Shown: positions 9,362-18,658 of the stretch, piece by piece
How the letters are laid out: each line of letters opens with the position of its first letter
Position numbering within the stretch: the first letter of the stretch is position 1
Assembly: GCF_045062745.1 (NCBI RefSeq)
Contig: NZ_JBJGED010000003.1
Span: forward strand, 328,266 to 392,265
Source of the DNA: Paenibacillus_AA sp045062745
Lineage (GTDB): Bacteria > Bacillota > Bacilli > Paenibacillales > NBRC-103111
Length of the DNA: 64,000 nucleotides
Direction: 5' to 3'
The notes under the pieces: generated by a model
Databases searched by the model: none
Told to the model about the DNA's origin: nothing
What the model saw: the letters and a program-made list of their open reading frames with translations, nothing else
Position numbers and translations under genes: made by a program

Positions 9362-10117
9362 ATGTATAGATTTGAAAATCGCGTGGTTTTGGTTACCGGG
9401 GCGGGCCGGGGGATTGGCAAGGCAACGGCCGAACGGTTCGCTGCCGAAGGAGCCTCGGTAGCTCTATTGTCCAACGAATGGAACGATTTGGAGGAAACGG
9501 AAAAGGGGCTGCTCGCCAAAGGCTGCCGGGTAATGGCCATTCAAACGGATATTTCCCGTTCCGAGCAAGTTCGCCAGGCGGTCGATAGAGTAGTAGAAGC
9601 ATTCGGGTACGTGGATATTCTCGTAAATAATGCAGGTATTGCGTGGGAAGAACCTTTTCTGGATATTACGGAGAGCCATTGGCGTCGTATGATCGATGTC
9701 AACCTGAACGGCATGTTTCTAGTGGCGCAAGCCGTTGCCCGACAGATGGTCGTACAGGGCAACGGAGGCGTGATCCTGAACATGTCCTCCACGAACGGAA
9801 TCGTAGGCGAAGCGAATTATGCGCACTATAATGCCTCTAAAGGCGGCGTGGTTCTATTGACCAAAACGATGGCGATTGAGCTTGGCCCTTACGGGATTCG
9901 CGTCAATGCCGTATGTCCGGGTTACATTCAAACCCCTCTCTCCGATAGCATCGATGATAAGGAAAAGGCCGCCGAATATGTCAGAACGAAAATACCGCTT
10001 GGCCGAAGAGGGAAAGTATCCGATGTAGCTGGGGTCTTTGCGTTTCTTGCTTCCGAAGATGCCTCTTTCATAACGGGGGAATCTTTGGTCGTGGATGGCG
10101 GACAGCTCTGTTTTTAA
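9362..10117 (+). CDS. Short-chain dehydrogenase/reductase (SDR)
   Basis: 251 residues, classical SDR length. The cofactor motif is T-G-A-G-R-G-I-G near residues 12-19, N-N-A-G is at about 88-91, the catalytic serine is in N-M-S-S-T, and Y-N-A-S-K holds the catalytic Tyr/Lys. The C-terminus ends with V-V-D-G-G, as in FabG and glucose/gluconate dehydrogenase-like SDRs. GGAGGAGG lies shortly before the ATG. It sits between an oxidoreductase and an M20 hydrolase, so a catabolic sugar or polyol dehydrogenase is more likely than fatty-acid synthesis. Confidence 0.88.
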   Translation: MYRFENRVVLVTGAGRGIGKATAERFAAEGASVALLSNEWNDLEETEKGLLAKGCRVMAIQTDISRSEQVRQAVDRVVEAFGYVDILVNNAGIAWEEPFLDITESHWRRMIDVNLNGMFLVAQAVARQMVVQGNGGVILNMSSTNGIVGEANYAHYNASKGGVVLLTKTMAIELGPYGIRVNAVCPGYIQTPLSDSIDDKEKAAEYVRTKIPLGRRGKVSDVAGVFAFLASEDASFITGESLVVDGGQLCF

Positions 10118-10155
10118 CGAACATACCATATTCAAAAGCGGGCAGGGTGAACTCA

Positions 10156-11460
10156 TTGGATACTGTCGAGATGATTGAAAATTGGCTTCAGCAAAACCGG
10201 GAATGGTTGATTCGGATCGCAGGCCGACTAATCGCCATTCCAAGCGAGAATCGTCCACCGCATGGGGCGGAGCTGCCGGTGCAGCTTGTCCTGCAGGAGG
10301 AGCTGGAGGCGTTGGGGTTCGAATGTGAACGATACGACCTTCATACCGTAGAAGGGTTGCAAGCTCATCCCGCCTATTGGCCGGGACGCGACTACGGCGG
10401 ACGGCCTAATCTTTTCGCCCGCAAAGCGGGAAAAGGAGGAGGCAAATCGCTCCTGTTCTCGGGGCATGCGGATGTCGTGATCGGCAGCAGGGGCGGGCGA
10501 TTCTCTCCGTTTACCCCGATCGTGGAGGGGAATCGACTTTACGGAAGAGGCTCAAACGACATGAAAGGCGGCATGGCTGCGGTTTTGTTCGCGTTTCATT
10601 ATTTGAAAATGCACAGGGTAGAGCTTAGGGGAGACGTTTTATTCGAAAGTGTAGTCGATGAAGAGATGGGCGGCGCTAATGGTACGCTCGCCGGAAGACT
10701 CGGCGGATTTCATGCCGATGCCGCCATTATCCCGGAGCCGAGCAATCTTCAGGTATGTACCTCCCATCTTGGAGGAGTAATGTGGCGAATTACGGTACAC
10801 GGCAAGGGGGGAATGGGATTCGGCGGTGAAAAGGTGTGCAATCCTCTCTACGGCTTAGCTCGCATCATTAGCGAAATTGAACGATATCAGGAGGAGATGG
10901 AGAAATCGGCCCCGCCTAATACGCCGGGTCCTATTCCCGGAACGAAACCCAATGTTGTGCTTTCTAAGGTTCAGGCGGGCGACTATGAACCGGGAATGGC
11001 GGACGGGGTGCCGGAACGCTGTTTTTTGGAAGTTTGGGTCGAGAGCTATCCCGGTCAGACGTTTGACGATTTGGACCGGACCTTCGGCGGGCGTATTCGC
11101 AGCCTTAGCGAGCAGCCGGGAATGGAAACGTACCGAATGGAGTGGGAGCAGATCACTCGCTTCATTCCGGGGACGTATGCGGAATCAGAGCTTGCGGATT
11201 TGCTAGTCGAGCTCCGTATCAAGGATGGGGCTCCCGAAGCCAAACCCGAGATGGCTCCTTTTGCTTGCGATGCGTTTATATTCAACGACTATTCGACGAC
11301 ACCATCCGTCATATTCGGCCCCGTTGGCGAAAATGCCCACGCGCCAGACGAGTTCGTGGATCTGGACAGCTTGATGCGATTAACCAAACACTACATTCAA
11401 GCGATTCTGCAATGGTGCAGTCAAATGAATATTCCGGAAAAAGGCGGGAATGTCCAGTGA
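10156..11460 (+). CDS. M20-family metallo-amidohydrolase (ArgE/DapE-type deacylase)
   Basis: About 434 residues from TTG 10156, which has AGGGTGA 5 bases upstream; the open frame begins at GTG 10147. All five metal-ligand stations of the dinuclear zinc M20 family are visible: F-S-G-H-A-D, the bridging Asp in G-S-N-D-M-K-G-G, the catalytic V-D-E-E-M-G-G, the I-P-E-P region, and a late His in V-G-E-N-A-H-A-P-D-E. The family hydrolyses N-acyl or peptide bonds of amino acids and related compounds. Its place between an SDR and an MDR dehydrogenase suggests removal of an acyl or amino-acyl group from the substrate. Its stop overlaps the start of the next gene. Confidence 0.85.
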   Translation: MDTVEMIENWLQQNREWLIRIAGRLIAIPSENRPPHGAELPVQLVLQEELEALGFECERYDLHTVEGLQAHPAYWPGRDYGGRPNLFARKAGKGGGKSLLFSGHADVVIGSRGGRFSPFTPIVEGNRLYGRGSNDMKGGMAAVLFAFHYLKMHRVELRGDVLFESVVDEEMGGANGTLAGRLGGFHADAAIIPEPSNLQVCTSHLGGVMWRITVHGKGGMGFGGEKVCNPLYGLARIISEIERYQEEMEKSAPPNTPGPIPGTKPNVVLSKVQAGDYEPGMADGVPERCFLEVWVESYPGQTFDDLDRTFGGRIRSLSEQPGMETYRMEWEQITRFIPGTYAESELADLLVELRIKDGAPEAKPEMAPFACDAFIFNDYSTTPSVIFGPVGENAHAPDEFVDLDSLMRLTKHYIQAILQWCSQMNIPEKGGNVQ

Positions 11461-12473
11461 AAGCAGTAATCTACGAAGGACCTCAACAAATGAACGTGCG
11501 TCAAACGGTTAATCCAATTCCAACAGAGGATGAGGTTTTAATCAGAGTCGTCTATTCAGGCATTTGCGGATCGGAGCTCAGCGGTTATTTGGGGCATAAT
11601 TCGTTGAGAACGCCTCCTATGATATTCGGGCATGAATTCTCCGGCATAGTGGCACAGATGGGCGAAAAGGCAGCCCGAGCCTACCCGCACCTCCGACCGG
11701 GAACGCGGGTTACGGCCAATCCCCTTATTACGTGCGGCCAATGTCAGGCTTGTTTAAGCGGAAACCAGCAGTTGTGTTCGGTCCGGCAATTGCTCAGTGC
11801 CTCACTGCCGGGGAGTAACGCGGAGTATGTGAAGATTCCGGCACGATTCGTTTATCCGCTCGAGGAGCACGTTACCTTTGAACAAGGCGCTTTTGTCGAA
11901 CCGCTTGCTTGCGGAGTCAGGGTAGCCGAGGCCGCGAGGCTGAAGCCCGACCATCGCGTCATGATCATCGGAATGGGACCCATTGGCTTATTCGCCATGC
12001 AAGCCGTTCAGGCTCATGGGGTAAAGGAGATCGTAGCGGTGGATCGTAACCCTCAGCGGCTGGAGATGGCAGCTGAGCTTGGGGCCATCCCTCTTCATCC
12101 AACGGAAGAACACATCAAAGGGAGGGTTGGAGCAAACGGGTTCGATGTCGTCATCGATGCGGTAGGAGCCGCAGCTACCCGCTCGATGGCCGTCGAATGT
12201 GTAGGATTTGGCGGGAAAGTGATCTGGACCGGCCTTCATGAGGCCGAATCCCAGCTGCCGATTAACATGATGATCCGCAAAGAGATTTCCTGCATCGGTA
12301 CTTTCGCCTATTCAGCCTCGAACTTTCAGACGGCGTTGCAGTGGATTGCCGACGGGCGGATTCGCATCAAGGACGAATGGGTGGTTAAGGCGCCTTTCGA
12401 GCAAGCATCGGAGTGGTATTCGAAGCTGGTGTCGAATCCCGGAAATGTGGCAAAAGTATTGTTGCACCCTTGA
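11457..12473 (+). CDS. Zinc-dependent medium-chain alcohol/polyol dehydrogenase
   Basis: 338 residues from GTG 11457, overlapping the M20 stop by 4 bases, with AAGGCGGG 9 bases upstream; a longer open frame to 11142 is only an extension over the M20 gene. Catalytic zinc ligands are Cys37 (G-I-C-G-S-E) and His59-Glu60 (G-H-E); structural zinc ligands are Cys93, Cys96, Cys99 and Cys107. The Rossmann motif is I-I-G-M-G-P-I-G. This is the sorbitol/threonine/galactitol-phosphate dehydrogenase type. Last gene of the operon, followed by a strong terminator. Confidence 0.88.
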   Translation: MKAVIYEGPQQMNVRQTVNPIPTEDEVLIRVVYSGICGSELSGYLGHNSLRTPPMIFGHEFSGIVAQMGEKAARAYPHLRPGTRVTANPLITCGQCQACLSGNQQLCSVRQLLSASLPGSNAEYVKIPARFVYPLEEHVTFEQGAFVEPLACGVRVAEAARLKPDHRVMIIGMGPIGLFAMQAVQAHGVKEIVAVDRNPQRLEMAAELGAIPLHPTEEHIKGRVGANGFDVVIDAVGAAATRSMAVECVGFGGKVIWTGLHEAESQLPINMMIRKEISCIGTFAYSASNFQTALQWIADGRIRIKDEWVVKAPFEQASEWYSKLVSNPGNVAKVLLHP

Positions 12474-12548
12474 CATGGCAATCTTGGACGAATCCAGCTG
12501 CAGCAACAAATGAGACTTATTATGTCTAAAAATGAGATCAGTATTTTA

Positions 12549-12590
12549 AGCCGTCAGATCAAACCCTTGATCTGACAGGCTTTTTTCATT
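12549..12590 (+). terminator. Intrinsic terminator of the 8194-12473 operon
   Basis: GTCAGATCAA (12553-12562) pairs perfectly with TTGATCTGAC (12567-12576) around a 4-base loop, followed by GGC and a TTTTTT run. Confidence 0.9.
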
Positions 12591-12846
12591 TTTATGTAAA
12601 CCTTGATCTAACTGGCTTCCATCGTTTTAGAGTCGATAAGATCAAGGCCACTAATATGATTATTGTATACAATATGATTTAATTATATATTATATTTACG
12701 GTGCACGAAAATAAGGTTATGCCAATAAACGGAAAATTGTGATGGTAGATTTGGGGGAGGACTTCTTGACGCTTCCATGCGAGTACATCTATATTGTGTG
12801 TAAGCGAATCGAGGATTTCAGCAGCAGTATTTAAGGGGGAGTAGTG
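12591..12846 (+). promoter_or_regulatory. Upstream region of AraC sensor gene with 14-bp palindrome
   Basis: This stretch has no gene. It holds a spaced inverted repeat (CCTTGATCT near 12602 and AGATCAAGG near 12648), a perfect palindrome TATTGTATACAATA at 12661-12674 flanked on both sides by ATATGATT, and a very AT-rich segment to about 12700. The palindrome core resembles operators of the FadR/FCD branch of GntR regulators. The palindrome plus AT-rich segment recurs in close form at 44400-44436, before the RidA operon. Confidence 0.5.
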
Positions 12847-14862
12847 GTGACGAAAGATATTAAATCGTACATCTACAAAGTGATAATCGTTTTGGCGGTC
12901 GTCTCCAGTATTCCTTTTTTAATTGTTAGCGCTTACAATATGAATTTGTTCGTAACCAAAACGGTCGAGCTTATCAATTCGAAAAACGAAAACGAATTAA
13001 CTCGAACCGGCGCATTGATGGAAAGAACGCTTCAACAAATTATCGATTTCACGAATTCCATTACGCTAGACAGCCGTTTCGCCAATATTAGAACGGAATA
13101 CGAACAATGGAAGGCGTTAGGGGATATTACCAACTTAGTTTATGCCAATCCCTATGTCACGGAAATCCTGTATTACAATGGTATTGAGAATATGTTACTT
13201 ATCTCTAATTATGGAATTGAACGAAATCCCAGTAACAGTGCCATACCGTGGATCACCTCCGTTGCATCCGGGATGTCCTTATATGAAATCGAGATCGTAC
13301 AGGGAAAGTCAAAACAAGGGGCCCATGTTGCGTCTATTGTTCAACGGCTTCCTTCTTCAAGAGGAGAGCAAAATTATTTCATTTATAATGTTAATCTGGA
13401 TAAGATTTATGCTTCTTTTTTACAAGAATTGAACGTGAACGCCGAGCTGTATAATTATTTTCTTACAGACGCTAACGGTAAAATCATGTTTCATCGGGAT
13501 TCGCAAAAATTTGGGATGAACCTTTCCGATCTCGAGCGGGATCCAAAGACCTTCCAAATGAACGACTATAGACTCAATGCCTTTAATTGGCGATTAATTA
13601 GCGAAGTCAATACGAAGCAGTTGTACGGGGATGTCGCGAAACTAAAGAATACGCTGATTATCGTGGTCTCGGCCGTTGTCGTCTTCATGCTGGTTCTTAT
13701 CCTGATTGGATTCCGTGAGCTTTATAAACCGTTTTACAGGATTGTCCTGAGAATCAATGAAAACGAAGAACTGCTAAGAAAAACGCTTCTGCATCGTCTA
13801 TTGATGGGCCAGATCGGAATTAATCCGGACATAGAAAGATTAACAAAAGCTTATGCGAGATATCATCTTGTGACCATCATGAAAATCCTACCATCGATAG
13901 ATGAAATCGGCCATGATCCCGTACGCATGAGAAAATCGATTGTAGACGGTTTAGACGGGACATTCCGTTATGAAATGTTTGAAGAGACGAATGAAATGTA
14001 CATCGTGTTGTTCCAACTGGAGCACGAAGACGTGAACCGTTTTACTACCGATCTCCTGCTCAGCTTCAAAGAAGACCTGCTGGAACGGTTGGAGATTAGC
14101 ATCGGCGGCATTCATCCGCTCCATGACTTGCATAAGTCTTATCTCGAAGCCATGTATGCATACAATGTCGGGCGGATTTTTTCGCTTGATTCGAAGCTGT
14201 ATTGCTATAATAAACTTCCGATGGATTACCATAACACGGCAGTCGAGACCCCGGCCGTTGAAGAAATGGAATTGGCTATTAAGCAGCAAAACGAGAGGAG
14301 CTTTACGAACGCCTTACATGCTTTGTTCTCCGAGCAAATTACGGTTGTCGAGTACAATTTGAATTTTTATACGGTCATTTCGCTTTTTCTGCGGATGTAC
14401 GGACAGAACAGCTTGTCCTTCTTGGATGAATTGAATAAATTGATTGCGGAAAAGGGCAATATGAACGTAACAGCCGTCAAGCAATTTTTATTTTCCAAGT
14501 TCCATAACTTTCGGGAATATGCGGTCGATACGAAGGATTACATCCGCAAGATTGACGATTTCATCGCGGTTCGCTACATGGATAATTTCTCCCTCGACGA
14601 AATGGCGGACTATACCGGAATTAGCAAGCAGCACTTGATTCAAGTTTGCAAAAAAAGTTATAACCGGACCCCCATTGAATACCTGAATGAGTATCGAGTC
14701 GAAAAGGCAAAACACCTATTATCGAATACAAGCACGAAAATTGCGGAGGTCGGCTTGAAAACCGGATTCAACAGCAACAGCTACTTTGCCAGAGTCTTCA
14801 AGCAATATACGGGGATCACGCCGTCCGAGTACAGAGAGCTGCGGGTCAACCGCAATAGTTAA
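12847..14862 (+). CDS. Membrane-bound AraC-family regulator with extracellular sensor domain (copy A)
   Basis: 671 residues from GTG 12847 (GGGGGAG 5 bases upstream; GTG 12844 would be too close). Two membrane helices (about 10-32 and 270-292) enclose a roughly 235-residue extracellular Cache-like sensor. The cytoplasmic part has a linker region and ends in a 100-residue AraC domain with two helix-turn-helix motifs (F-S-L-D-E-M-A-D-Y, then G-F-N-S-N-S-Y-F-A-R-V-F-K). It is the close paralogue of the gene at 18659; the DNA-binding halves are nearly alike. In this family the protein senses an extracellular sugar and activates the adjacent importer. The binding-protein gene at 15059 follows after a terminator and a two-part operator. 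Confidence 0.88.
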   Translation: MTKDIKSYIYKVIIVLAVVSSIPFLIVSAYNMNLFVTKTVELINSKNENELTRTGALMERTLQQIIDFTNSITLDSRFANIRTEYEQWKALGDITNLVYANPYVTEILYYNGIENMLLISNYGIERNPSNSAIPWITSVASGMSLYEIEIVQGKSKQGAHVASIVQRLPSSRGEQNYFIYNVNLDKIYASFLQELNVNAELYNYFLTDANGKIMFHRDSQKFGMNLSDLERDPKTFQMNDYRLNAFNWRLISEVNTKQLYGDVAKLKNTLIIVVSAVVVFMLVLILIGFRELYKPFYRIVLRINENEELLRKTLLHRLLMGQIGINPDIERLTKAYARYHLVTIMKILPSIDEIGHDPVRMRKSIVDGLDGTFRYEMFEETNEMYIVLFQLEHEDVNRFTTDLLLSFKEDLLERLEISIGGIHPLHDLHKSYLEAMYAYNVGRIFSLDSKLYCYNKLPMDYHNTAVETPAVEEMELAIKQQNERSFTNALHALFSEQITVVEYNLNFYTVISLFLRMYGQNSLSFLDELNKLIAEKGNMNVTAVKQFLFSKFHNFREYAVDTKDYIRKIDDFIAVRYMDNFSLDEMADYTGISKQHLIQVCKKSYNRTPIEYLNEYRVEKAKHLLSNTSTKIAEVGLKTGFNSNSYFARVFKQYTGITPSEYRELRVNRNS

Positions 14863-14876
14863 ATCCGTTAGAACGA

Positions 14877-14900
14877 AACCGACTTCGACGTCGGTTTTTT
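14877..14900 (+). terminator. Terminator after AraC sensor copy A
   Basis: AACCGAC (14877-14883) pairs with GTCGGTT (14890-14896) around a 6-base loop and is followed by a T-run. It separates the regulator transcript from the binding-protein operon. Confidence 0.8.
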
Positions 14901-14923
14901 GTTTTGAAATCGGGTTGTAATAC

Positions 14924-14981
14924 AATATTCAACACGTTGAACAGCGGCGAAAAGCCCGTCGTTTCAACGATTTAAAATATT
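14924..14981 (+). promoter_or_regulatory. Two-part dyad operator before solute-binding gene (copy A)
   Basis: AATATT-N5-CGTTGAA (14924-14941) faces the inverted TTCAACG-N6-AATATT (14963-14981); the half-site centres are 28 bases apart. The left half also contains TTCAAC-N2-GTTGAA (14928-14941). The same arrangement occurs at 20734-20793. Paired with near-identical AraC DNA-binding domains upstream of both, it is the likely binding site of these regulators. Confidence 0.6.
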
Positions 14982-15058
14982 AGGATTGAATTGCGGGCAA
15001 GGGCTGTTGTAGGTTGTAGCTATCCCGGGGGCCGGGAACCAATAAGGAGGAATGAAGC

Positions 15059-16609
15059 GTGGAACAGAAGAGAATGCCAAGGCTATGGCTCTCAATCTTG
15101 ATAGTGTCCGTCATGGCAACATCGACAGCATGCAGCTCGTCAAACACCAAGGATCCGAAAGGTACGGGGGACTCAACGCCGACCAAAGGCGCCCCTGTCA
15201 AAGTCGTAGGGCTGAATTGCAATGCCACTTTCGATCGGAAGACGCCGGAAGAGAAGCATGTGCACGATATACTTCAGGAAAAAACAGGCGCCGATGTCAA
15301 CATCGTCTTCTCGGAGGCCGGCCAGTGCGTCACCAAGCGCAATCTGATGCTCTCCTCAGGCGAACAATTGGAATTCGCGGAAATGTCTATTACCGATGCG
15401 ATTCAAGCTTACAATGACGGTGTCATTCTATCTCTCAACGACTTGCTGGATAAATACGGACCGAACTTGAAGAAAAACGTAGTGCCTGCCGCTTTTGAAA
15501 AAGTGACGTACAAAAATCAAATTCTGGGCATTCCGATTGAGACCCCTGTGATCACGCCAAACGCTTTGCAAATCCGAACCGATTGGCTTGCCAAGTTAAA
15601 TTTATCGATGCCGAAAACCGTTGACGATTATGAAAAGATCATGGAAGCGTTTAAAACCGGCGACCCCGACGGAAATGGAAAGGCCGATACTTATGCCTTG
15701 TCGACCGGTTCAGGCGGGAGGATTGACATGTTGGAATATGTCTTCGCTCCATTCTTCCAGCCGGCAGCTACAGCATGGTGGAAAGATAGTGACGGCAAAA
15801 TCAAACCGCCCGAGCTTCACCCGAGCTATAAAGACATGATGGCCAAATTCGTAGAGTGGAAGAAAAGAGGGTATATCTGGCCCGATATGGTGCTCTCTAC
15901 GGCGCCCAAGCAGCAAGAGTTGATCGCACAGAACAAAGCAGGAACCGTGGCAGCCTCATTCTCGGGAACCATCATAAACGCGGTAGAGGTGCTTAGGAAA
16001 ACGGTGCCGGATGCCCAATATGTCCCCGTCGCGTTAGAAGGCAAGGGGATCAATAAATTGCCTGCGGCCCCTGCCGCCACATCGGCCTGGGTCATATTCA
16101 AGAAAAACGCCAGTCCCGAAGCCGTCATGAAATATTTCGATTACCAAGCAACGCCGGAGGGGAGCGACTTGGTCTACTTCGGTGTTGAAGGCGAGAACTT
16201 CACTCGGGGAACGAACAAGCTGGTCGAATTTGTCGCAGACGATAAGACGGATCTGTCCAAGGCCAAATATTACGCCAAATACAAGACGGTGTTCATCAAC
16301 TGGCCTGGAAGTCCCGTATGGCCCGCGAATACCTGGGTTCACCAAGAATACAACTTGAAGCGGGATCAAGTGCACAAGCTGCCTCGCTTTGACCCGATTG
16401 ACGCCAAAGTGCTTTACGACACGTCCAAATGGAAATCCTTCTCCAAACTGACGGATCTAAATACGTATTGGTCCGAGCAGAAGATAAAAGTATTCAACGG
16501 AGAAATTCCGGTTGAGAACTGGGACAGCATTGTGAAGAAATGGCTGGAGATTGGCGGCCAACAAATGATTGACGACAAAAACGAGCAATTCGCCGCAGCT
16601 GCCAAGTAA
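15059..16609 (+). CDS. LplA-type extracellular solute-binding lipoprotein
   Basis: 516 residues, GTG start with AAGGAGG 8 bases upstream. A lipoprotein signal peptide ends at Cys25 (S-T-A-C). The mature protein is a large two-lobe binding protein of the LplA/YtcQ group, which feeds LplB/LplC-type permeases in oligosaccharide import. After the lipobox there is a conserved G-L-N-C-N region and a second Cys (Q-C-V-T-K) about 46 residues later, both matched in the paralogue at 22298. Calcium-like D-P-D-G-N-G-K-A-D motif at about residue 202 is typical of the group. A stable hairpin separates it from the permeases, which would favour more binding protein than permease. Confidence 0.88.
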   Translation: MEQKRMPRLWLSILIVSVMATSTACSSSNTKDPKGTGDSTPTKGAPVKVVGLNCNATFDRKTPEEKHVHDILQEKTGADVNIVFSEAGQCVTKRNLMLSSGEQLEFAEMSITDAIQAYNDGVILSLNDLLDKYGPNLKKNVVPAAFEKVTYKNQILGIPIETPVITPNALQIRTDWLAKLNLSMPKTVDDYEKIMEAFKTGDPDGNGKADTYALSTGSGGRIDMLEYVFAPFFQPAATAWWKDSDGKIKPPELHPSYKDMMAKFVEWKKRGYIWPDMVLSTAPKQQELIAQNKAGTVAASFSGTIINAVEVLRKTVPDAQYVPVALEGKGINKLPAAPAATSAWVIFKKNASPEAVMKYFDYQATPEGSDLVYFGVEGENFTRGTNKLVEFVADDKTDLSKAKYYAKYKTVFINWPGSPVWPANTWVHQEYNLKRDQVHKLPRFDPIDAKVLYDTSKWKSFSKLTDLNTYWSEQKIKVFNGEIPVENWDSIVKKWLEIGGQQMIDDKNEQFAAAAK

Positions 16610-16624
16610 GCGGATGAATGGGTT

Positions 16625-16649
16625 CATCTTCTGTTGTCAACAGAAGATG
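16625..16649 (+). promoter_or_regulatory. Intercistronic hairpin between binding protein and permease
   Basis: CATCTTCTGTTG and CAACAGAAGATG are perfect inverted copies around one central base. There is no T-run after it, so it should act as an mRNA-stabilising or partly terminating structure that sets binding protein above permease levels. Confidence 0.75.
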
Positions 16650-16678
16650 AGCCCTCTTATGGAAAGGTGTGAGCCGTT

Positions 16679-17662
16679 TTGAAATCGATCCCTGTGTCTC
16701 CATTAAGCAAAGGTAGTCGAACGCAAAATCTGCTGGGAACGAAGAAAACGGGCTTTTTCCGCAACCTGTGGAAGTTCAAGTTCCTGTATATATTGCTGCT
16801 TCCCGGATTGCTGCATGTGCTGTTATTCCATTATGTCCCTATGTATGGCATTGTGATTGCCTTCCAGAATTTCAGCCCGTTTCGCGGTATCGAATCCATG
16901 TTTATCGATGCCAGATGGGTGGGGATGGAGAATTTCGTCCATTTTTTCGATTCCTACTATTTCGTGCGCATCCTTAGCAATACTTTGCTGATCAGCGCCT
17001 ATAAGATCATCTTCGGTTTTCCGGCGCCGATCGTGTTTGCGCTTCTGTTGAACGAACTAAGAAACGCCAGGTTCAAAAAAACCGTTCAAACGATCAGTTA
17101 TTTGCCGCATTTCCTATCTTGGGCGATTATTTCCGCTCTGATTCTATCGTTGTTGTCCCCTACAAGCGGCTTGATCGGCAAGATGGTTGCGGAGTTCGGC
17201 GGATCCCAGAACAATTTGGTCTCCGACCCGAATTTTTTTCGCAGCATTCTCGTTTCCAGCGATATTTGGGCGGGACTCGGTTGGGGGAGCATCATTTATT
17301 TGGCCGCCTTGGCGGGAATCGATCCGGCCCAATACGAGTCCGCAAAAATAGATGGCGCCAACCGGTTTCAACAAATGATTCATATCAGCTTGCCGGGGAT
17401 GGCCAACATCATCTCCATTCTATTCATATTCGCGGTCGGCGGCATCTTGAATGCCGGGTTTGAACAAGTGCTTCTCCTGTACTCCCCTAATGTATACTCC
17501 GTAGGAGATATTATCGATACGTATGTATACCGGGAAGGTTTGGAAAATTCAAGATACTCTTATGCGCAAGCGGTAGGCGTGTTCAAAAACGTCGTTGGGC
17601 TCATCTTCCTGCTCGGTACGAACTACATGGTGAAACGCTTAGGGAGGGAGGGCATATGGTAA
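16679..17662 (+). CDS. Sugar ABC transporter permease, LplB type
   Basis: 327 residues from TTG 16679. Six membrane helices are visible, starting with F-K-F-L-Y-I-L-L-L-P-G-L-L; the EAA loop that contacts the ATPase reads Y-E-S-A-K-I-D-G-A-N-R-F-Q-Q-M. The N-terminus (FHYVPMYGIVIAFQNF) is characteristic of LplB/YteP permeases. It overlaps the next permease by 7 bases. No ATPase gene is present, as usual in this family, which shares an MsmX-type ATPase encoded elsewhere. Confidence 0.92.
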   Translation: MKSIPVSPLSKGSRTQNLLGTKKTGFFRNLWKFKFLYILLLPGLLHVLLFHYVPMYGIVIAFQNFSPFRGIESMFIDARWVGMENFVHFFDSYYFVRILSNTLLISAYKIIFGFPAPIVFALLLNELRNARFKKTVQTISYLPHFLSWAIISALILSLLSPTSGLIGKMVAEFGGSQNNLVSDPNFFRSILVSSDIWAGLGWGSIIYLAALAGIDPAQYESAKIDGANRFQQMIHISLPGMANIISILFIFAVGGILNAGFEQVLLLYSPNVYSVGDIIDTYVYREGLENSRYSYAQAVGVFKNVVGLIFLLGTNYMVKRLGREGIW

Positions 17663-18525
17663 AGCTCAAGTTGTTCGATTATGTGAATGCGGCCTTTCTC
17701 ATCGTGGTATGCTGTTCGATCATCGCCCCTTTCCTGTTCGTAATCAGCCAATCGCTCATGTCCAATGAGGACATCATGCGAAGCGGAATTACATTTTTTC
17801 CGCAGCATATCGTGTTTGACTCTTATGTTTACTTGCTGTCAGGCAGCTCCAGAGTGTATCGCGCCTTCGGCAACAGCTTGTTCATTACTTTTTTCGGCAC
17901 GTTCTTTTGTTTGCTCTTTACGGGAACGCTGGCCTATGCCTTGTCCAAGAAATACTTGCCTTATCGTACCGTGGTCACAGTGGTTTTACTGGCGTCCATG
18001 TTTTTTGGAGGAGGGCTGATTCCTTCCTACCTCCTTGTCACCGCTCTCGGTTTGAAAAATTCATTATGGGCCGTTATGATTCCGTCTTTTCTCAATGTTT
18101 GGTATGCCTTTTTATTGCGCAACTTCTTTATGGAAATCCCGCAGGAAGTAGAAGAATCCGCACGCATCGACGGGGCGAATGATGTGATCGTATTCGCTAG
18201 AATCGCATTGCCGATGTCGATGCCGGCGATTGCTACCATCGGTTTGTTCTATGCGGTCGGTTATTGGAACAGTTGGTTCTCGGCTTCGATTTACTTGTCC
18301 GATCAGAGCAAATGGCCGCTGCAATTGTTGCTGAAGTCCATGCTGCTCTCCTTCGATCCGAACATGAGCGGGGTATCCGAATCGCTGGGGCTGCTCGCCG
18401 TGCTTTCCAAGGATAGCGTCCGCGCCGCGATGATTATGATTACAACCGTGCCGATCCTGCTCGTGTATCCGTTTATACAGCGCTATTTTGTGAAAGGTAT
18501 GATTGTAGGATCCGTAAAAGGATAA
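17656..18525 (+). CDS. Sugar ABC transporter permease, LplC/YtcP type
   Basis: 289 residues, six predicted membrane helices, EAA loop E-S-A-R-I-D-G-A-N-D-V-I-V-F, and the F-V-K-G-M-I-V-G-S-V-K-G C-terminus that is the hallmark of LplC/YtcP permeases. Forms the heterodimer with the protein encoded at 16679. It is the only permease pair near the three binding proteins at 15059, 20890 and 22298, so it may serve more than one of them. A terminator follows. Confidence 0.92.
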   Translation: MVKLKLFDYVNAAFLIVVCCSIIAPFLFVISQSLMSNEDIMRSGITFFPQHIVFDSYVYLLSGSSRVYRAFGNSLFITFFGTFFCLLFTGTLAYALSKKYLPYRTVVTVVLLASMFFGGGLIPSYLLVTALGLKNSLWAVMIPSFLNVWYAFLLRNFFMEIPQEVEESARIDGANDVIVFARIALPMSMPAIATIGLFYAVGYWNSWFSASIYLSDQSKWPLQLLLKSMLLSFDPNMSGVSESLGLLAVLSKDSVRAAMIMITTVPILLVYPFIQRYFVKGMIVGSVKG

Positions 18526-18606
18526 TACCGGATGATTCGAATCGTCAAGCCGTATATCGGTCCCGAGTTGTCGATAAATCAGCTCAGGCGCAGTATGATG
18601 AATGGG

Positions 18607-18636
18607 AAGGAGCGGCTTTGCTTGGGCTCCTTTTTT
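18607..18636 (+). terminator. Terminator after first permease pair
   Basis: AAGGAGC (18607-18613) pairs with GCTCCTT (18626-18632), followed by a run of Ts. It lies just before the ribosome binding site of the next AraC gene. Confidence 0.8.
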
Positions 18637-18658
18637 GTTCATGAAGGGGGAATCGGCG

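Noticed and set aside
11142..11456. 105-codon N-terminal extension of the zinc dehydrogenase
   Set aside because: It overlaps the M20 gene and the MDR fold begins at GTG 11457, which has its own ribosome binding site.
12924..12937. Catabolite-repression (cre)-like box TGTTAGCGCTTACA
   Set aside because: It fits the consensus at 13 of 14 positions but lies about 80 bp into the coding region, where it encodes the conserved V-S-A-Y-N; the paralogue at 18659 encodes S-S-A-Y-N without preserving the box.
14990..15058. A known metabolite riboswitch in the leader
   Set aside because: None of the core motifs of riboswitch classes I know is present; only similarity to the second leader was seen.
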